Below the pieces are notes generated by a model. The model was not told the origin of the DNA and did not search any database. It saw only the letters and a program-made list of their open reading frames with translations. From positions 1 to 18,781 of the forward strand of contig JAEWZO010000047.1 of NCBI GenBank assembly GCA_023458415.1: a stretch of DNA of 18,781 nucleotides, written 5' to 3'. Below are positions 7,581 through 14,931 of this stretch, one piece after another. Within the stretch, counting starts at the first letter, position 1. Every line of letters begins with the position of its first letter. Source of the stretch: Bacteroidota bacterium (GTDB lineage: Bacteria > Bacteroidota > Bacteroidia > Flavobacteriales > Weeksellaceae). Position numbers and translations under genes: made by a program.

Positions 7581-8237
7581 ATGGATCATATTAATGCATT
7601 TTTTTCGATCGAAGATGTCTTGAAAGCAGTTTTAGCTTTGGCTTCCGGAATTATTTTGGGCTACGAAAGAGAGTCCAAAGACAAATCTGCAGGTTTGAAA
7701 ACCATTACATTAATCTCCGTAGGATCCTGTCTTTTCACTATTCTCTCAGCAAATTTTTCAGGCGAAGGCGATAATTTCGCCATTGCAGCAGGAATTATTA
7801 GCGGCATCGGATTTTTGGGAGCAGGCGTAATTTATAAACAGGGATTCTCGATTTATGGACTTACCACCGCAAGTATAATTTGGGTTTCTGCAGCAATTGG
7901 AATGGCAATTGGCTTTGGCGAATTTTACATTGCGCTTTCCTTTCTCATCACTACGCTTGTTGTAATTTATGGACTGAGCTTTTTGGGAAAAGCATTGGTT
8001 CCTAACAATAATACGCGTTTTTTAATATTCGAAATCAGAAAGAAATTTGCAGGGAAACGCACAGAAATTCTTGATGACCTGGAAAAATTTTCGAAGTTTC
8101 AGTCCGTTAATAAAACAGAAAAGAAAGAGAACGGAAATGTAGTGCTTAGTGTAGACATCAGTTTAAAACAAAGACAAACCGAAGAACTGGAAAATTTTCT
8201 ACTCGACCATCCGGCGATAGAATCTTTCCAGCTTTAA
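7581..8237 (+). CDS. MgtC/SapB family membrane protein
   Basis: A 218-residue protein with an N-terminal membrane domain (about residues 10-140, four to five hydrophobic segments) and a soluble C-terminal domain (about 150-218). Hallmarks of the family: ALASGIILGYERE near the N-terminus, KSAGLKTITLISVGSCLF, GIISGIGFLGAGVIYK, and GLTTASIIWVSAAIGMAIG. Related proteins have been linked to magnesium homeostasis, acid adaptation and modulation of ATP synthase; the role here is not determined. A TTG nine bases upstream is in frame, but the ATG at 7581 is the better start. The C-terminal domain ends in an ELENFLLDHPAIESFQL pattern like an ACT-type fold. It probably forms a two-gene operon with the lipoprotein gene 20 bases downstream. 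Confidence 0.92.
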   Translation: MDHINAFFSIEDVLKAVLALASGIILGYERESKDKSAGLKTITLISVGSCLFTILSANFSGEGDNFAIAAGIISGIGFLGAGVIYKQGFSIYGLTTASIIWVSAAIGMAIGFGEFYIALSFLITTLVVIYGLSFLGKALVPNNNTRFLIFEIRKKFAGKRTEILDDLEKFSKFQSVNKTEKKENGNVVLSVDISLKQRQTEELENFLLDHPAIESFQL

Positions 8238-8257
8238 TAAAACTAAAATTATTTAAT

Positions 8258-8806
8258 ATGAAAAAATTAGCACTTCTCACAGGAATTCTCATGATGCTAT
8301 TTGTGACATCGTGCAGAGATATTGTCAATTCGGTGCTCGATGCGCTTCCGCCTTTTACGGTTCCTTTTACAACCAATGTTCAGGTACCTTTAGCTGCGGT
8401 GAGTACAACCGATTACACCCGAACTCCGCAAATCCCGATGAACATTAATCTGGATGCAAAAATTAAAGAACAGAATCCAAATTTTTCCATCAATAATCTG
8501 AAACATGTCGGACTGAAAACATTCAAGATAGATTATGTTTCCTCACAGTTGGGAAATCAGCTGGATGTGATTAAAAATGCAAGAATTTACATTAAAGCGC
8601 CGAACAAACCCGAATTCCTTATAGCAAGTGCGATGAACAACACGAATCCAACTTCAATCGTTTTCAACACAGTGAATGATAATATTCTTGAGTACTTCCG
8701 AACTGCAGAAAATTCGCTCATTTTTGAAATACAGGGCAATGAAGTAACTGCAGATCAAATTACAATGAAAATCAGTTCTGAGTTTGAAGTCAAAGTACAA
8801 TTGTAA
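8258..8806 (+). CDS. Hypothetical lipoprotein downstream of the MgtC-like gene
   Basis: A 182-residue protein of unrecognised family. The N-terminus is a type II signal peptide with lipobox VTSC (lipidated Cys19), so it should be anchored in a membrane facing the periplasm or cell surface. The mature part is strand-like, rich in Asn, Thr and Ile, with no catalytic motif apparent. The ending (ITMKISSEFEVKVQL) looks like a beta-sandwich edge, comparable to small Bacteroidetes adhesin-like or structural lipoproteins, but this is only an impression. It starts 20 bases after the MgtC-family stop on the same strand, with no terminator between, so the two are probably co-transcribed. The shared hairpin at 8851-8880 ends the unit. 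Confidence 0.8.
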   Translation: MKKLALLTGILMMLFVTSCRDIVNSVLDALPPFTVPFTTNVQVPLAAVSTTDYTRTPQIPMNINLDAKIKEQNPNFSINNLKHVGLKTFKIDYVSSQLGNQLDVIKNARIYIKAPNKPEFLIASAMNNTNPTSIVFNTVNDNILEYFRTAENSLIFEIQGNEVTADQITMKISSEFEVKVQL

Positions 8807-8850
8807 GTTTGTCCCTTTCGGTTCAAGCTTACTTGGAATGAACTAAAAAC

Positions 8851-8880
8851 AAAAAACGGACTGTAATCAGTCCGTTTTTT
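8851..8880. terminator. Strong bidirectional terminator between convergent genes
   Basis: Perfect 13-base arms AAAAAACGGACTG (8851-8863) and CAGTCCGTTTTTT (8868-8880) around a TAAT loop. The GC core sits between an A tract and a T tract, so it terminates both the plus-strand lipoprotein gene and the minus-strand S9 peptidase gene, whose stop is 3 bases away. Confidence 0.9.
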
Positions 8881-8883
8881 TCA

Positions 8884-10878
8884 TTATAAAGTTTCTTTCA
8901 GCCAGCTGAAAAATTCGCGTTGCCAAACCAAAGCATTGTGAGGTTTCAATACCCAATGGTTTTCATCCGGGAAGTAAAGGAATTTAGATTTCAAACCTTT
9001 TAGTCTTGCCGTTTGAAATGCCTGATTTCCTTGCTCGTAAGGTACGCGGAAATCTAAACCTCCCTGAATAATCATAATAGGTGTATTCCAATTTTGGGAA
9101 TAATTGCTCGGATTAAACTCAGTATAAGCTTTTGGAGTTGGCTCCTGCCATGGCGCACCGATATCCCAGTTGGCAAAGAAAAGTTCTTCGGTTGTTCCGT
9201 ACCAGGATTTCATATCATACAGTCCGTTGTGCGAAATAAAAGTTTTGAAACGGTTCTCGTGAACTCCTGCAAGCATATAAACACTGTAGCCACCGTAACT
9301 TGCTCCTACTGCACCCATTCGGTCGCCGTCTACAAACGGTAAAGTTTTTGCGTAATCTGCCGTTGCGAGATAATCACGAACCGGCTGTCCGCCCCAATCC
9401 TGAGAAATATCCTGATTCCATTTTGTTCCCCAACCGGGCATTCCGCGACGGTTTGGCGCAACAATTACATAACCGTTGGCTGCCATAAGTGCGAAATTCC
9501 ATCTTGTTGAAAAGTATTGAGTTAACGCAGATTGTGGACCGCCCTGAAGATAAAGCAAGGTTGGATATTTTTTATTAGGATCGAAATTTGGCGGATAGTG
9601 GAACCACACTCCCATTTCTTTTCCGTCCGAAGTTTTCACCAAGCGAAGTTCGGTTTTTCCCTGATCAAGTTTATCGTAGGTTTCTTTATTCACATCGGTT
9701 ACCTGCGTCATTTTCCCATTTTTAGGATTCACAGAAAAAAGATCAGCGCTGTGGTTGATATCGGTTCTGGAGACCAGAATCTCTTTTTTATTTCCAAAAT
9801 AAACATCATTCACATCCCAGTTTCCGTTCGTTAACTGTGTAACTTTTTTGTTGGTCGGATTAAGAGAGAAAAGTTGTTTCGTGCCTTTGATTGCGGCTGA
9901 GAAATAAATATTCTTCGAATCTTCGCTCCAAGCAATGCTTCCGGTAGCACTTTCATCCCAGTTTTCGGTGAGATTGGTTTTGGCTCCGGTTTTCCAGTTC
10001 ATAATCTTGATGTCATTTTTATCTGCTTCGTAACCGTCTCTTTTCATTGAGGTGTACAGCAAGAAACTTCCGTCCGGACTGAAAACAGGATGGTTATCAT
10101 ATCCCTTGTTTTCCTCAGTTAGATTTCTAGTGTTTCCGGTGGATAAATTATAGGCGAAAATATCTGTATTGGTAGAAGTTACATATTCGGCTCCACTGAA
10201 TGGTTTTACTACATACAGCAGTTCCGTAGAGTCAGGACTCCAAACAAAATCCTCACCTCCTCCAAACGGACGCTGTGGTGAATCCCAGCTTTTCCCTTTC
10301 AATAAATCTTTGGCTTTATCAGCGTTTTCTGCAGTATTCACCACAAAAACGTGGTTGTACTTTCCTTCGTTCCAACTATCCCAATGACGGTGATTCAGGT
10401 CGGTATAAATCTGCGCCGTAGAGTTTGGTGTATCGCTGTACTTATTTTTTCCGTAAACGGTTTCCACCTGAACTTCTCTGCTGAAAGCAATCTTTTTCCC
10501 GTCCGGCGAAATCTTGATGTTATCGGCGTCTCCAAGTGTATAAAACTCAGTCCAGGTTTTTCCTGCGTCTTTGGACAGAAATATTTTGTCGCCTTCTTTA
10601 GCGTACAGCCCGTTTTTATCCCACTGAAGCAAAGATTTTTTGCCCAGATCAAGCGTAGTAGCCTGTCTGTTTTTTAGATTGAGAAAATAATTCGTAGAAC
10701 TTGATTTTTCTGTTTTCAGATCCGTGGAACTCAATCTGTAAACCAAAGAAGAGTTTTCCGGAGAAACTGCCGAAACTCCCAATCGGTTCATGGACCAAAG
10801 AATTTCCGGCGTCATAACATTTTGTGCATTCATCAGCAAAGGTGCTGCAAGAGCAATTATTGTGTGTTTAAGTTTCAT
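8884..10878 (-). CDS. Secreted S9 family peptidase (dipeptidyl-peptidase 5-like)
   Basis: A 664-residue serine peptidase of the prolyl-oligopeptidase family, exported by a signal peptide (MKLKHTIIALAAPLLMNA-Q). Residues about 30-410 form a propeller with repeated segments such as ISPDGKKIAFS, WSPDSTELLYV, FSPDGSFLLYT and WSEDSKNIYFS. Residues about 425-664 form the alpha/beta hydrolase domain with catalytic Ser527 (GASYGG), Asp609 (GGLDFRVP) and His641 (DENHW). The segment after the serine and the overall length resemble dipeptidyl-peptidase 5 of periodontal Bacteroidetes, which removes dipeptides in the periplasm; the exact specificity is inferred. The frame is open to 10959, but the extra 27 residues overlap the upstream gene and the signal peptide starts at 10878. 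It begins 7 bases after the PH-domain gene and appears to be the last of four co-transcribed genes. Confidence 0.93.
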   Translation of the reverse strand: MKLKHTIIALAAPLLMNAQNVMTPEILWSMNRLGVSAVSPENSSLVYRLSSTDLKTEKSSSTNYFLNLKNRQATTLDLGKKSLLQWDKNGLYAKEGDKIFLSKDAGKTWTEFYTLGDADNIKISPDGKKIAFSREVQVETVYGKNKYSDTPNSTAQIYTDLNHRHWDSWNEGKYNHVFVVNTAENADKAKDLLKGKSWDSPQRPFGGGEDFVWSPDSTELLYVVKPFSGAEYVTSTNTDIFAYNLSTGNTRNLTEENKGYDNHPVFSPDGSFLLYTSMKRDGYEADKNDIKIMNWKTGAKTNLTENWDESATGSIAWSEDSKNIYFSAAIKGTKQLFSLNPTNKKVTQLTNGNWDVNDVYFGNKKEILVSRTDINHSADLFSVNPKNGKMTQVTDVNKETYDKLDQGKTELRLVKTSDGKEMGVWFHYPPNFDPNKKYPTLLYLQGGPQSALTQYFSTRWNFALMAANGYVIVAPNRRGMPGWGTKWNQDISQDWGGQPVRDYLATADYAKTLPFVDGDRMGAVGASYGGYSVYMLAGVHENRFKTFISHNGLYDMKSWYGTTEELFFANWDIGAPWQEPTPKAYTEFNPSNYSQNWNTPIMIIQGGLDFRVPYEQGNQAFQTARLKGLKSKFLYFPDENHWVLKPHNALVWQREFFSWLKETL

Positions 10879-10885
10879 ATCTTTA

Positions 10886-11359
10886 TTAAAGGTTAATGCT
10901 ATTCTGTAAGTGGTGGATGTGACCAATAAATTTCTTCGTTTCTTCTGGTGAAACGACATACGTTTTTGTATCTGTCACAATTTTTACTTTTTTGTTACTG
11001 TTGGTAACCAGCCAGAATTCCTTTCCGTTGAAATATCCAAAATTTCCAAACAAACCGCCAATCCCAAAAGTGCGTGTGTAAAGCTTCCCTCTCTCCAACT
11101 CACTTACGGACTGAATACTTTCAACCGGAATTTTTACCGTGCGGAAAGTATTGCTGATGAAAAGGTTTCTTTGCTCAAAGTAGATTTTGGGTATAAAGAG
11201 ATAACTGATTAAAAGTATAGCAATTAGAATCAGCGAAATTACCCAAAATGCCTGGTTCTGAAACTGAATAGCAGCAATTAGGTTAGCGAGTGCAACAAGT
11301 CCCACTACCACTGTAATGGCCTTGGTTGCTTTGTCCATTGTTGCTGTTCTAAATTCCAT
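10886..11359 (-). CDS. Membrane-anchored bacterial PH-domain protein
   Basis: A 157-residue protein with two N-terminal membrane helices (about residues 14-31 and 37-55) followed by a soluble domain (about 58-155). The domain carries the pattern of the small bacterial PH-like family (bPH_5): strands around IYFEQRNLFISN, then IPVESIQSV, the glycine-rich GIGGLFGNFGYF (99-110), and KTYVVSPEETKKF (132-144). No enzymatic function is known for such domains; they are thought to act in binding or assembly at the membrane. ATG at 11359 lies 6 bases after the preceding stop; a second ATG at 11338 is a possible alternative. The S9 peptidase follows after 7 bases, so it sits inside a tightly packed four-gene unit. 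Confidence 0.82.
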   Translation of the reverse strand: MEFRTATMDKATKAITVVVGLVALANLIAAIQFQNQAFWVISLILIAILLISYLFIPKIYFEQRNLFISNTFRTVKIPVESIQSVSELERGKLYTRTFGIGGLFGNFGYFNGKEFWLVTNSNKKVKIVTDTKTYVVSPEETKKFIGHIHHLQNSINL

Positions 11360-11365
11360 ATTGTG

Positions 11366-11758
11366 CTACTTTTTTGTTTTGCGAACCGGTTTTTTAGTTT
11401 GTGAAATATTTTGGTAAATCCAGTCATCCAGCTGAATGATGTAGTGATTTCTGTTCAGTACCATTCGGGAAAGAGCAATAACTCCGGCAAAAATCACACT
11501 CAAAAATAACGAAATTATTCCGAACGAAAGGGCAATGCTGCTTCGCTGCTCTTCATTCAGAATGATCTTCAGCTGTCGAGAAATCCAGTCTAAGAAAATC
11601 TTCCAATCGAACCACGCTTCCATCAGCAACGAAACACCCATGATAAAAAATATCGCGGAAAGGATGATGGAAATTACATAGAGCGAACCGACCAGAAATG
11701 TATTTCCGTGAACCGACGGCTGATTGTCGAGCAGGGTTTTAAGTTCTTTAAGTTTCAA
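11366..11758 (-). CDS. Small two-helix membrane protein of unknown function
   Basis: A 130-residue protein I do not recognise. Two hydrophobic segments (about 20-48 and 75-97) enclose a loop with basic and aromatic residues (DWISRQLKIILNEEQRSS). A 30-residue tail ends in a strongly basic KKPVRKTKK. Read by the positive-inside rule, both ends would be cytoplasmic. The start is TTG at 11758: there is no in-frame ATG before residue 40, which lies inside the first helix, and the TTG leads directly into a plausible MKLKELKTLL N-terminus 14 bases after the preceding stop. Packing with the PH-domain gene (6-base gap) suggests the two proteins may act together in the membrane. Confidence 0.75.
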   Translation of the reverse strand: MKLKELKTLLDNQPSVHGNTFLVGSLYVISIILSAIFFIMGVSLLMEAWFDWKIFLDWISRQLKIILNEEQRSSIALSFGIISLFLSVIFAGVIALSRMVLNRNHYIIQLDDWIYQNISQTKKPVRKTKK

Positions 11759-11772
11759 ATAATGAGTGTTTT

Positions 11773-12984
11773 TTAAAGAATATTATACGATAAGATCAGT
11801 GAAAACGTTGAAAGCTCACCTAACCAGTGAATGTGATTCAGGGTCTGGTTTTTCGCATAATATCTGAATTCTGCTCCATACTTGTTTTTAAAGCTGTAAC
11901 CAGCTCCTACCGAAGCGTGAAGACTTTGTTTAAACACAAGTTCCTGGTAAACCGTTCCGTTACCATCTATCAGATTTACTTTAGAATTCATCGGGAAAAA
12001 CATCGCCGCCTGCGCATTCAGGAATAATCTGGAATAATCATTCAGGAAAAAATAGTGACGCAAACCTAAAGGTATTTCAATCGCTTTGTAATCAACTTCT
12101 GCAATTCTTTGGTTACCTGCATGTCCAGATCTTCCTTCACCTTCAGCTTTGTACTGTCGGTAACTTGGCTCGGTAATAACACTCCATCTGTTTTTGTTGA
12201 AAGGTAGAATCCATTCTACTTCAACTCCAAAACCGAAATGAGGTTTCGAATCCAAATTGTTATGATAATTTATGATCTCGTTGCTGATTTCATATGAACT
12301 GAAATTTACCCTTGGACGCAGATGAATATTGATTTTCCCCGAATTTTTTTCTTTAACCGCAACTGCAGTGTTTCCTGTTTTACAATTGTGGTATTCGGTG
12401 AATGCTTTGGTAAGATCATTCTGTTTGTACTCTACATTGTTGTAATTGGAAGAGGTTCCGCTACAGTTTAAAGCAGAGCTCATCTGTTTTCTGAAGTCGT
12501 TATTGTAGGATACCTTCATGTCACTTATGTAGTAGGGTTTGTACACAAGCTGCTTGATGCTACCATTTTCATCTGTGTAAAAAAATCGTGTTTCTGCGCC
12601 GTCGTTGTAGCGAAAAAGTCTTCTGTCGCCACCAACCAATTCTTCTAGAAAAATTGTTTTCTCTACATATTCCGGTTCGCGCATTTCATCGGCATTGTTA
12701 ATGTTAAAGCTGGATTTATCAACCTGAACCGTGGATCGCAGATATTTCAGTTCACCATCGATCTCAAAAAGTTGATAATCTTTAATATCGCCGGTTAGAA
12801 TTTCACTGGAGTTAAGATCCGTTTTATACTCAAAAGTAGTCGGGTTTTTCTTCCAGTCAAGGTTTTTAATGTAAACAGTTTTTTGCTGTCCGGTGTTGTC
12901 GGTTACGGTTCCTTTTTCAAATTTTATTTGTGCGAAAGCCACTTGTGCCATCACAGCACAAACAAGGATAAAAGTTTTTTTCAT
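11773..12984 (-). CDS. Outer-membrane beta-barrel-like hypothetical protein
   Basis: A 403-residue exported protein: signal peptide MKKTFILVCAVMAQVAFA cleaved before QIKF. Two parts can be seen. Residues about 20-210 form a soluble region with the opening FEKGTVTDNTGQQKTVYIKNLDW and two cysteines (in NCSG and NCKTG) that could form a disulphide. From about 215 to 403 there are alternating amphipathic strands with aromatic girdles (VRYNFSSYE-like, GFGVEVEWILPF, YRQYKAEGEG, IEIPLGLRHYFF, LFLNAQAAMFFP, HASVGAGYSF, FSLILSYNIL), the look of an eight-stranded PorT-like outer-membrane barrel. Its ligand or role is unknown. ATG at 12984 is unambiguous. It is the first gene of the four-gene run leading to the S9 peptidase. 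I found no clear TAnnTTTG element upstream. Confidence 0.78.
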   Translation of the reverse strand: MKKTFILVCAVMAQVAFAQIKFEKGTVTDNTGQQKTVYIKNLDWKKNPTTFEYKTDLNSSEILTGDIKDYQLFEIDGELKYLRSTVQVDKSSFNINNADEMREPEYVEKTIFLEELVGGDRRLFRYNDGAETRFFYTDENGSIKQLVYKPYYISDMKVSYNNDFRKQMSSALNCSGTSSNYNNVEYKQNDLTKAFTEYHNCKTGNTAVAVKEKNSGKINIHLRPRVNFSSYEISNEIINYHNNLDSKPHFGFGVEVEWILPFNKNRWSVITEPSYRQYKAEGEGRSGHAGNQRIAEVDYKAIEIPLGLRHYFFLNDYSRLFLNAQAAMFFPMNSKVNLIDGNGTVYQELVFKQSLHASVGAGYSFKNKYGAEFRYYAKNQTLNHIHWLGELSTFSLILSYNIL

Positions 12985-13034
12985 AAAAATTGTTGGTATT
13001 GTAAAGTTTTAGTTCAGTTCGAAATATTGTAAAC

Positions 13035-13064
13035 AAAAAATTCTGAAATACATCAGAATTTTTT
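13035..13064 (-). terminator. Intrinsic terminator after the holin-like gene
   Basis: Perfect 12-base arms AAAAAATTCTGA (13035-13046) and TCAGAATTTTTT (13053-13064) around a six-base loop (AATACA). On the minus strand it starts 7 bases after the stop at 13072 and ends in a T run. The core is AT-rich, so it is weaker than the hairpin at 8851-8880. It separates this cluster from the outer-membrane gene. Confidence 0.7.
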
Positions 13065-13071
13065 GAAGGTT

Positions 13072-13416
13072 CTATTCATCGCCGGAGAAAATTCCGCTCA
13101 GCAATGAAGTGAGAATTGAGAGAAGTATACTGAAAATCAGTGCCCACCAGAAAGTGTCAATCTGCATTCCATCGATAAAATAATCTGCAAGATACACTAC
13201 AGCTGCGTTAATAATCAGCGAAAAAAGTCCGAGCGTAATAACCGTCAGCGGAAATCCTAAAATTTTTAGAATCGGTTTAACGATAATGTTCAGAATTCCC
13301 AAGACAATTGCAAAAACGATGGCTGTACCGAAACTTTGAATATGTACGCCTTCAAGTACGTAAGTAAGGCCGAAAGCAACCGCAGCGGTTACCAGTAAAC
13401 GAATAATAAGTCCCAT
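13072..13416 (-). CDS. Phage-holin-like four-helix membrane protein
   Basis: A 114-residue protein made almost entirely of four hydrophobic helices (about 4-22, 29-47, 54-78 and 87-108). It matches the widespread chromosomal family annotated as phage holin family 4 (mycobacterial-type 4-TMS), with the typical GILNIIVKPILKILGFPLTVITLGLFSLIINA core and a late FWWALIFSILLSILTSLLSG. Despite the name, most chromosomal members are not in prophages, and nothing phage-like surrounds this one; the function is unknown. The frame is open to 13464, but the extra N-terminal 16 residues are polar and overlap the preceding stop. The ATG at 13416 starts at the family N-terminus. A 47-base gap follows the lipoprotein gene upstream. 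Confidence 0.88.
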   Translation of the reverse strand: MGLIIRLLVTAAVAFGLTYVLEGVHIQSFGTAIVFAIVLGILNIIVKPILKILGFPLTVITLGLFSLIINAAVVYLADYFIDGMQIDTFWWALIFSILLSILTSLLSGIFSGDE

Positions 13417-13463
13417 TGTATATTTTTTACTAAAATAAGAATTAATGTGAAACCTGAAAAGCA

Positions 13464-13931
13464 CTATTTCATCGGGAATTCCTGAAGCTGTTTTTTATTA
13501 AGATCGAACTCGTAAAGTTTCTGAGAGTTAGGTTCGTAAAACAGCCATTGCAAAGTAGAAACATTGCTGCCCGATTTATTGAAGATCCCAATTTGTGTAT
13601 AATCCACATCTTCCCAGTCGTTCTCTTCAACTGAATAACCCAAAGAAGCATCCGGATTTTCCAGTTGATATTTCACCAAACTCTGTTGAGTATTGGCCAA
13701 ATAATACTGTGCAATTTTTTCAAGTCTTGCTGCGTATCCTGTACTGTATTGGCTTTGGTCCCGCTTCATTTTAATCAGCGGAACGTGATGCTTTTCGAAA
13801 GTCAATACGGTTCCGTCTTTTTGCAGAAGTGTATCAGTTTTTGCAGCGCTTTCAGTTATTGTGGCGGTTTTCTCTTTATTGCAGGACAAAATAAACCATG
13901 CAGAAATCAGTAGAAATAAATAACTTTTCAT
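13464..13931 (-). CDS. Small hypothetical lipoprotein
   Basis: A 155-residue protein I do not recognise, with a type II signal peptide: MKSYLFLLISAWFILSC, lipidated Cys17 in the lipobox ILSC, followed by a Lys/Thr-rich linker. The mature domain contains an aromatic-rich C-terminal half (WEDVDYTQIGIF, LQWLFYEPNSQKLYEFDL) that looks like a small strand-rich fold. An ATG two codons upstream (13937) is equally possible and does not change the lipobox. It lies between the leucine-rich-repeat gene and the holin-like gene on the same strand. A TAnnTTTG element just upstream hints that it may also have its own promoter. Confidence 0.8.
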   Translation of the reverse strand: MKSYLFLLISAWFILSCNKEKTATITESAAKTDTLLQKDGTVLTFEKHHVPLIKMKRDQSQYSTGYAARLEKIAQYYLANTQQSLVKYQLENPDASLGYSVEENDWEDVDYTQIGIFNKSGSNVSTLQWLFYEPNSQKLYEFDLNKKQLQEFPMK

Positions 13932-13947
13932 ACCCATTGAATTTACT

Positions 13948-13955
13948 CAAATGTA
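13948..13955 (-). promoter_or_regulatory. Candidate -7 element upstream of the small lipoprotein gene
   Basis: Minus-strand TACATTTG matches TAnnTTTG exactly and lies 10-16 bases before the two possible ATG codons, in the short gap after the leucine-rich-repeat gene. There is no TTG at a suitable -33 distance and the leader would be very short, so support is weak. Confidence 0.3.
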
Positions 13956-13973
13956 GAAAATTCTAACGGTTTG

Positions 13974-14873
13974 CTAAAAATAAATCTGTGTTTGCGGCAT
14001 CAGTTTACGCAGTTCTTCCACCCGGGTTTCAGGGATTGGGTTACCGTTGAGAAGAAGAGTTTTGAGGTTTTTCAGTCGTGTGATTTGTTGCGGAAGGTCT
14101 TTCAGCTGATTATTCGCAAGGTTTATGGAAACTGCACCTTTCAGCTTTCTTATTTTGGGTGAAATCGATTCAATCGAATTATCACTCAGGTTCAGAAACT
14201 GAAGATTTTGCGCATTAAAAAGTCCGTCAGGAAGCATGGTCAATGCATTCCTTTGTAGTTCCAATGAGTTGATGTTTTTCGGCAGGCGGATTTCACTCAG
14301 TTCATTCAGTTGGTTATAAGCGAGGTTCAACGACTTCAGGTTGGTAATGGTGTGTAGCGCCTCCGGAACAAAATTAATCTGATTGCTGCTGAGATTGATT
14401 TCTTCCAGCGTCGGGATTTCCAAAAGGGCTTCGGGAAAAACATTCAGGTTATTGGCATCAAGATGAATGATTTTGAGTTTCTTGAGTTTACCAAGCTCGG
14501 GATTAATCTGCGTCAATGAATTAATGCTCATCTGCAGCGTTTCCAGTTGCTGCAGTTGACGGATTTCAGCAGGAATATATTTGATGCCGTTTTTATTGAG
14601 ATTGAGATACTGAAGTTCGGTGAGGCTGAAGATTTCCGGACTCATCTTCTCCAGATTATTTCCCATCAGATTCAAGAAAAACAGAGAATCCAGCTGACCA
14701 ATTTCTTTGGGAACATCGAAAATTCCGCGTTCACGAAAGCTCATGCTTTTCACCGGCTCTTTGCTTGCAAGCGCTTCCTGAATGTCCGTGAATACAGGAT
14801 ATTTCACGGGATCTATCTGTGCACTCAACTCAGATGCAAAAGCAGTAACCAATAAAAACAGAAATCTTTTCAT
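13974..14873 (-). CDS. Secreted leucine-rich-repeat protein
   Basis: A 299-residue protein with a signal peptide (MKRFLFLLVTAFASELSA, cleaved before QID), so exported. From about residue 45 it is almost wholly leucine-rich repeats of about 23 residues. Ten good copies follow the pattern LxxLxLxxNxL: LFFLNLMGNNL, LQYLNLNKNGI, LETLQMSINSL, LKIIHLDANNL, LEEINLSSNQI, LKSLNLAYNQL, INSLELQRNAL, LQFLNLSDNSI, AVSINLANNQL and LKTLLLNGNPI, preceded by one degenerate copy. The repeats end near the C-terminus with no sorting domain, membrane anchor or enzymatic domain, so it is probably a protein-binding scaffold; the partner is unknown. The frame is open to 14912, but the ATG at 14873 begins the signal peptide. 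Downstream are a lipoprotein gene (about 40-base gap) and the holin-like gene. Confidence 0.9.
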   Translation of the reverse strand: MKRFLFLLVTAFASELSAQIDPVKYPVFTDIQEALASKEPVKSMSFRERGIFDVPKEIGQLDSLFFLNLMGNNLEKMSPEIFSLTELQYLNLNKNGIKYIPAEIRQLQQLETLQMSINSLTQINPELGKLKKLKIIHLDANNLNVFPEALLEIPTLEEINLSSNQINFVPEALHTITNLKSLNLAYNQLNELSEIRLPKNINSLELQRNALTMLPDGLFNAQNLQFLNLSDNSIESISPKIRKLKGAVSINLANNQLKDLPQQITRLKNLKTLLLNGNPIPETRVEELRKLMPQTQIYF

Positions 14874-14894
14874 GCCGTTCCAAGAAAAAGAACC

Positions 14895-14910
14895 GCCGGA
14901 AAAATCCGGC
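14895..14910 (-). terminator. Intrinsic terminator after the PhoX-type gene
   Basis: Minus-strand hairpin GCCGGA (14910-14905), TTTT loop, TCCGGC (14900-14895), followed two bases later by TTCTTTTTCTTG. It starts 21 bases after the phosphatase stop and ends the two-gene peroxidase-phosphatase unit, directly before the leucine-rich-repeat start. Confidence 0.75.
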
Positions 14911-14931
14911 AATTCTCATTATTTTTCTTCA

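Noticed and set aside
8884..10878. The S9 peptidase as a type IX secretion cargo
   Set aside because: The protein ends with the hydrolase fold itself (EFFSWLKETL) and has no additional C-terminal sorting domain.
10879..10959. 27-residue N-terminal extension of the S9 peptidase
   Set aside because: It overlaps the PH-domain gene and precedes a clear signal peptide, which must be at the N-terminus to work.
13072..13416. Phage holin as a sign of a prophage
   Set aside because: No other phage genes, attachment sites or integrase are nearby, and this four-helix family is common in bacterial chromosomes outside prophages.
14080..14780. Repetitive DNA from about 14080 to 14780
   Set aside because: The periodicity comes from the leucine-rich repeats of the encoded protein; the DNA copies are too diverged to be a repeat array or CRISPR.
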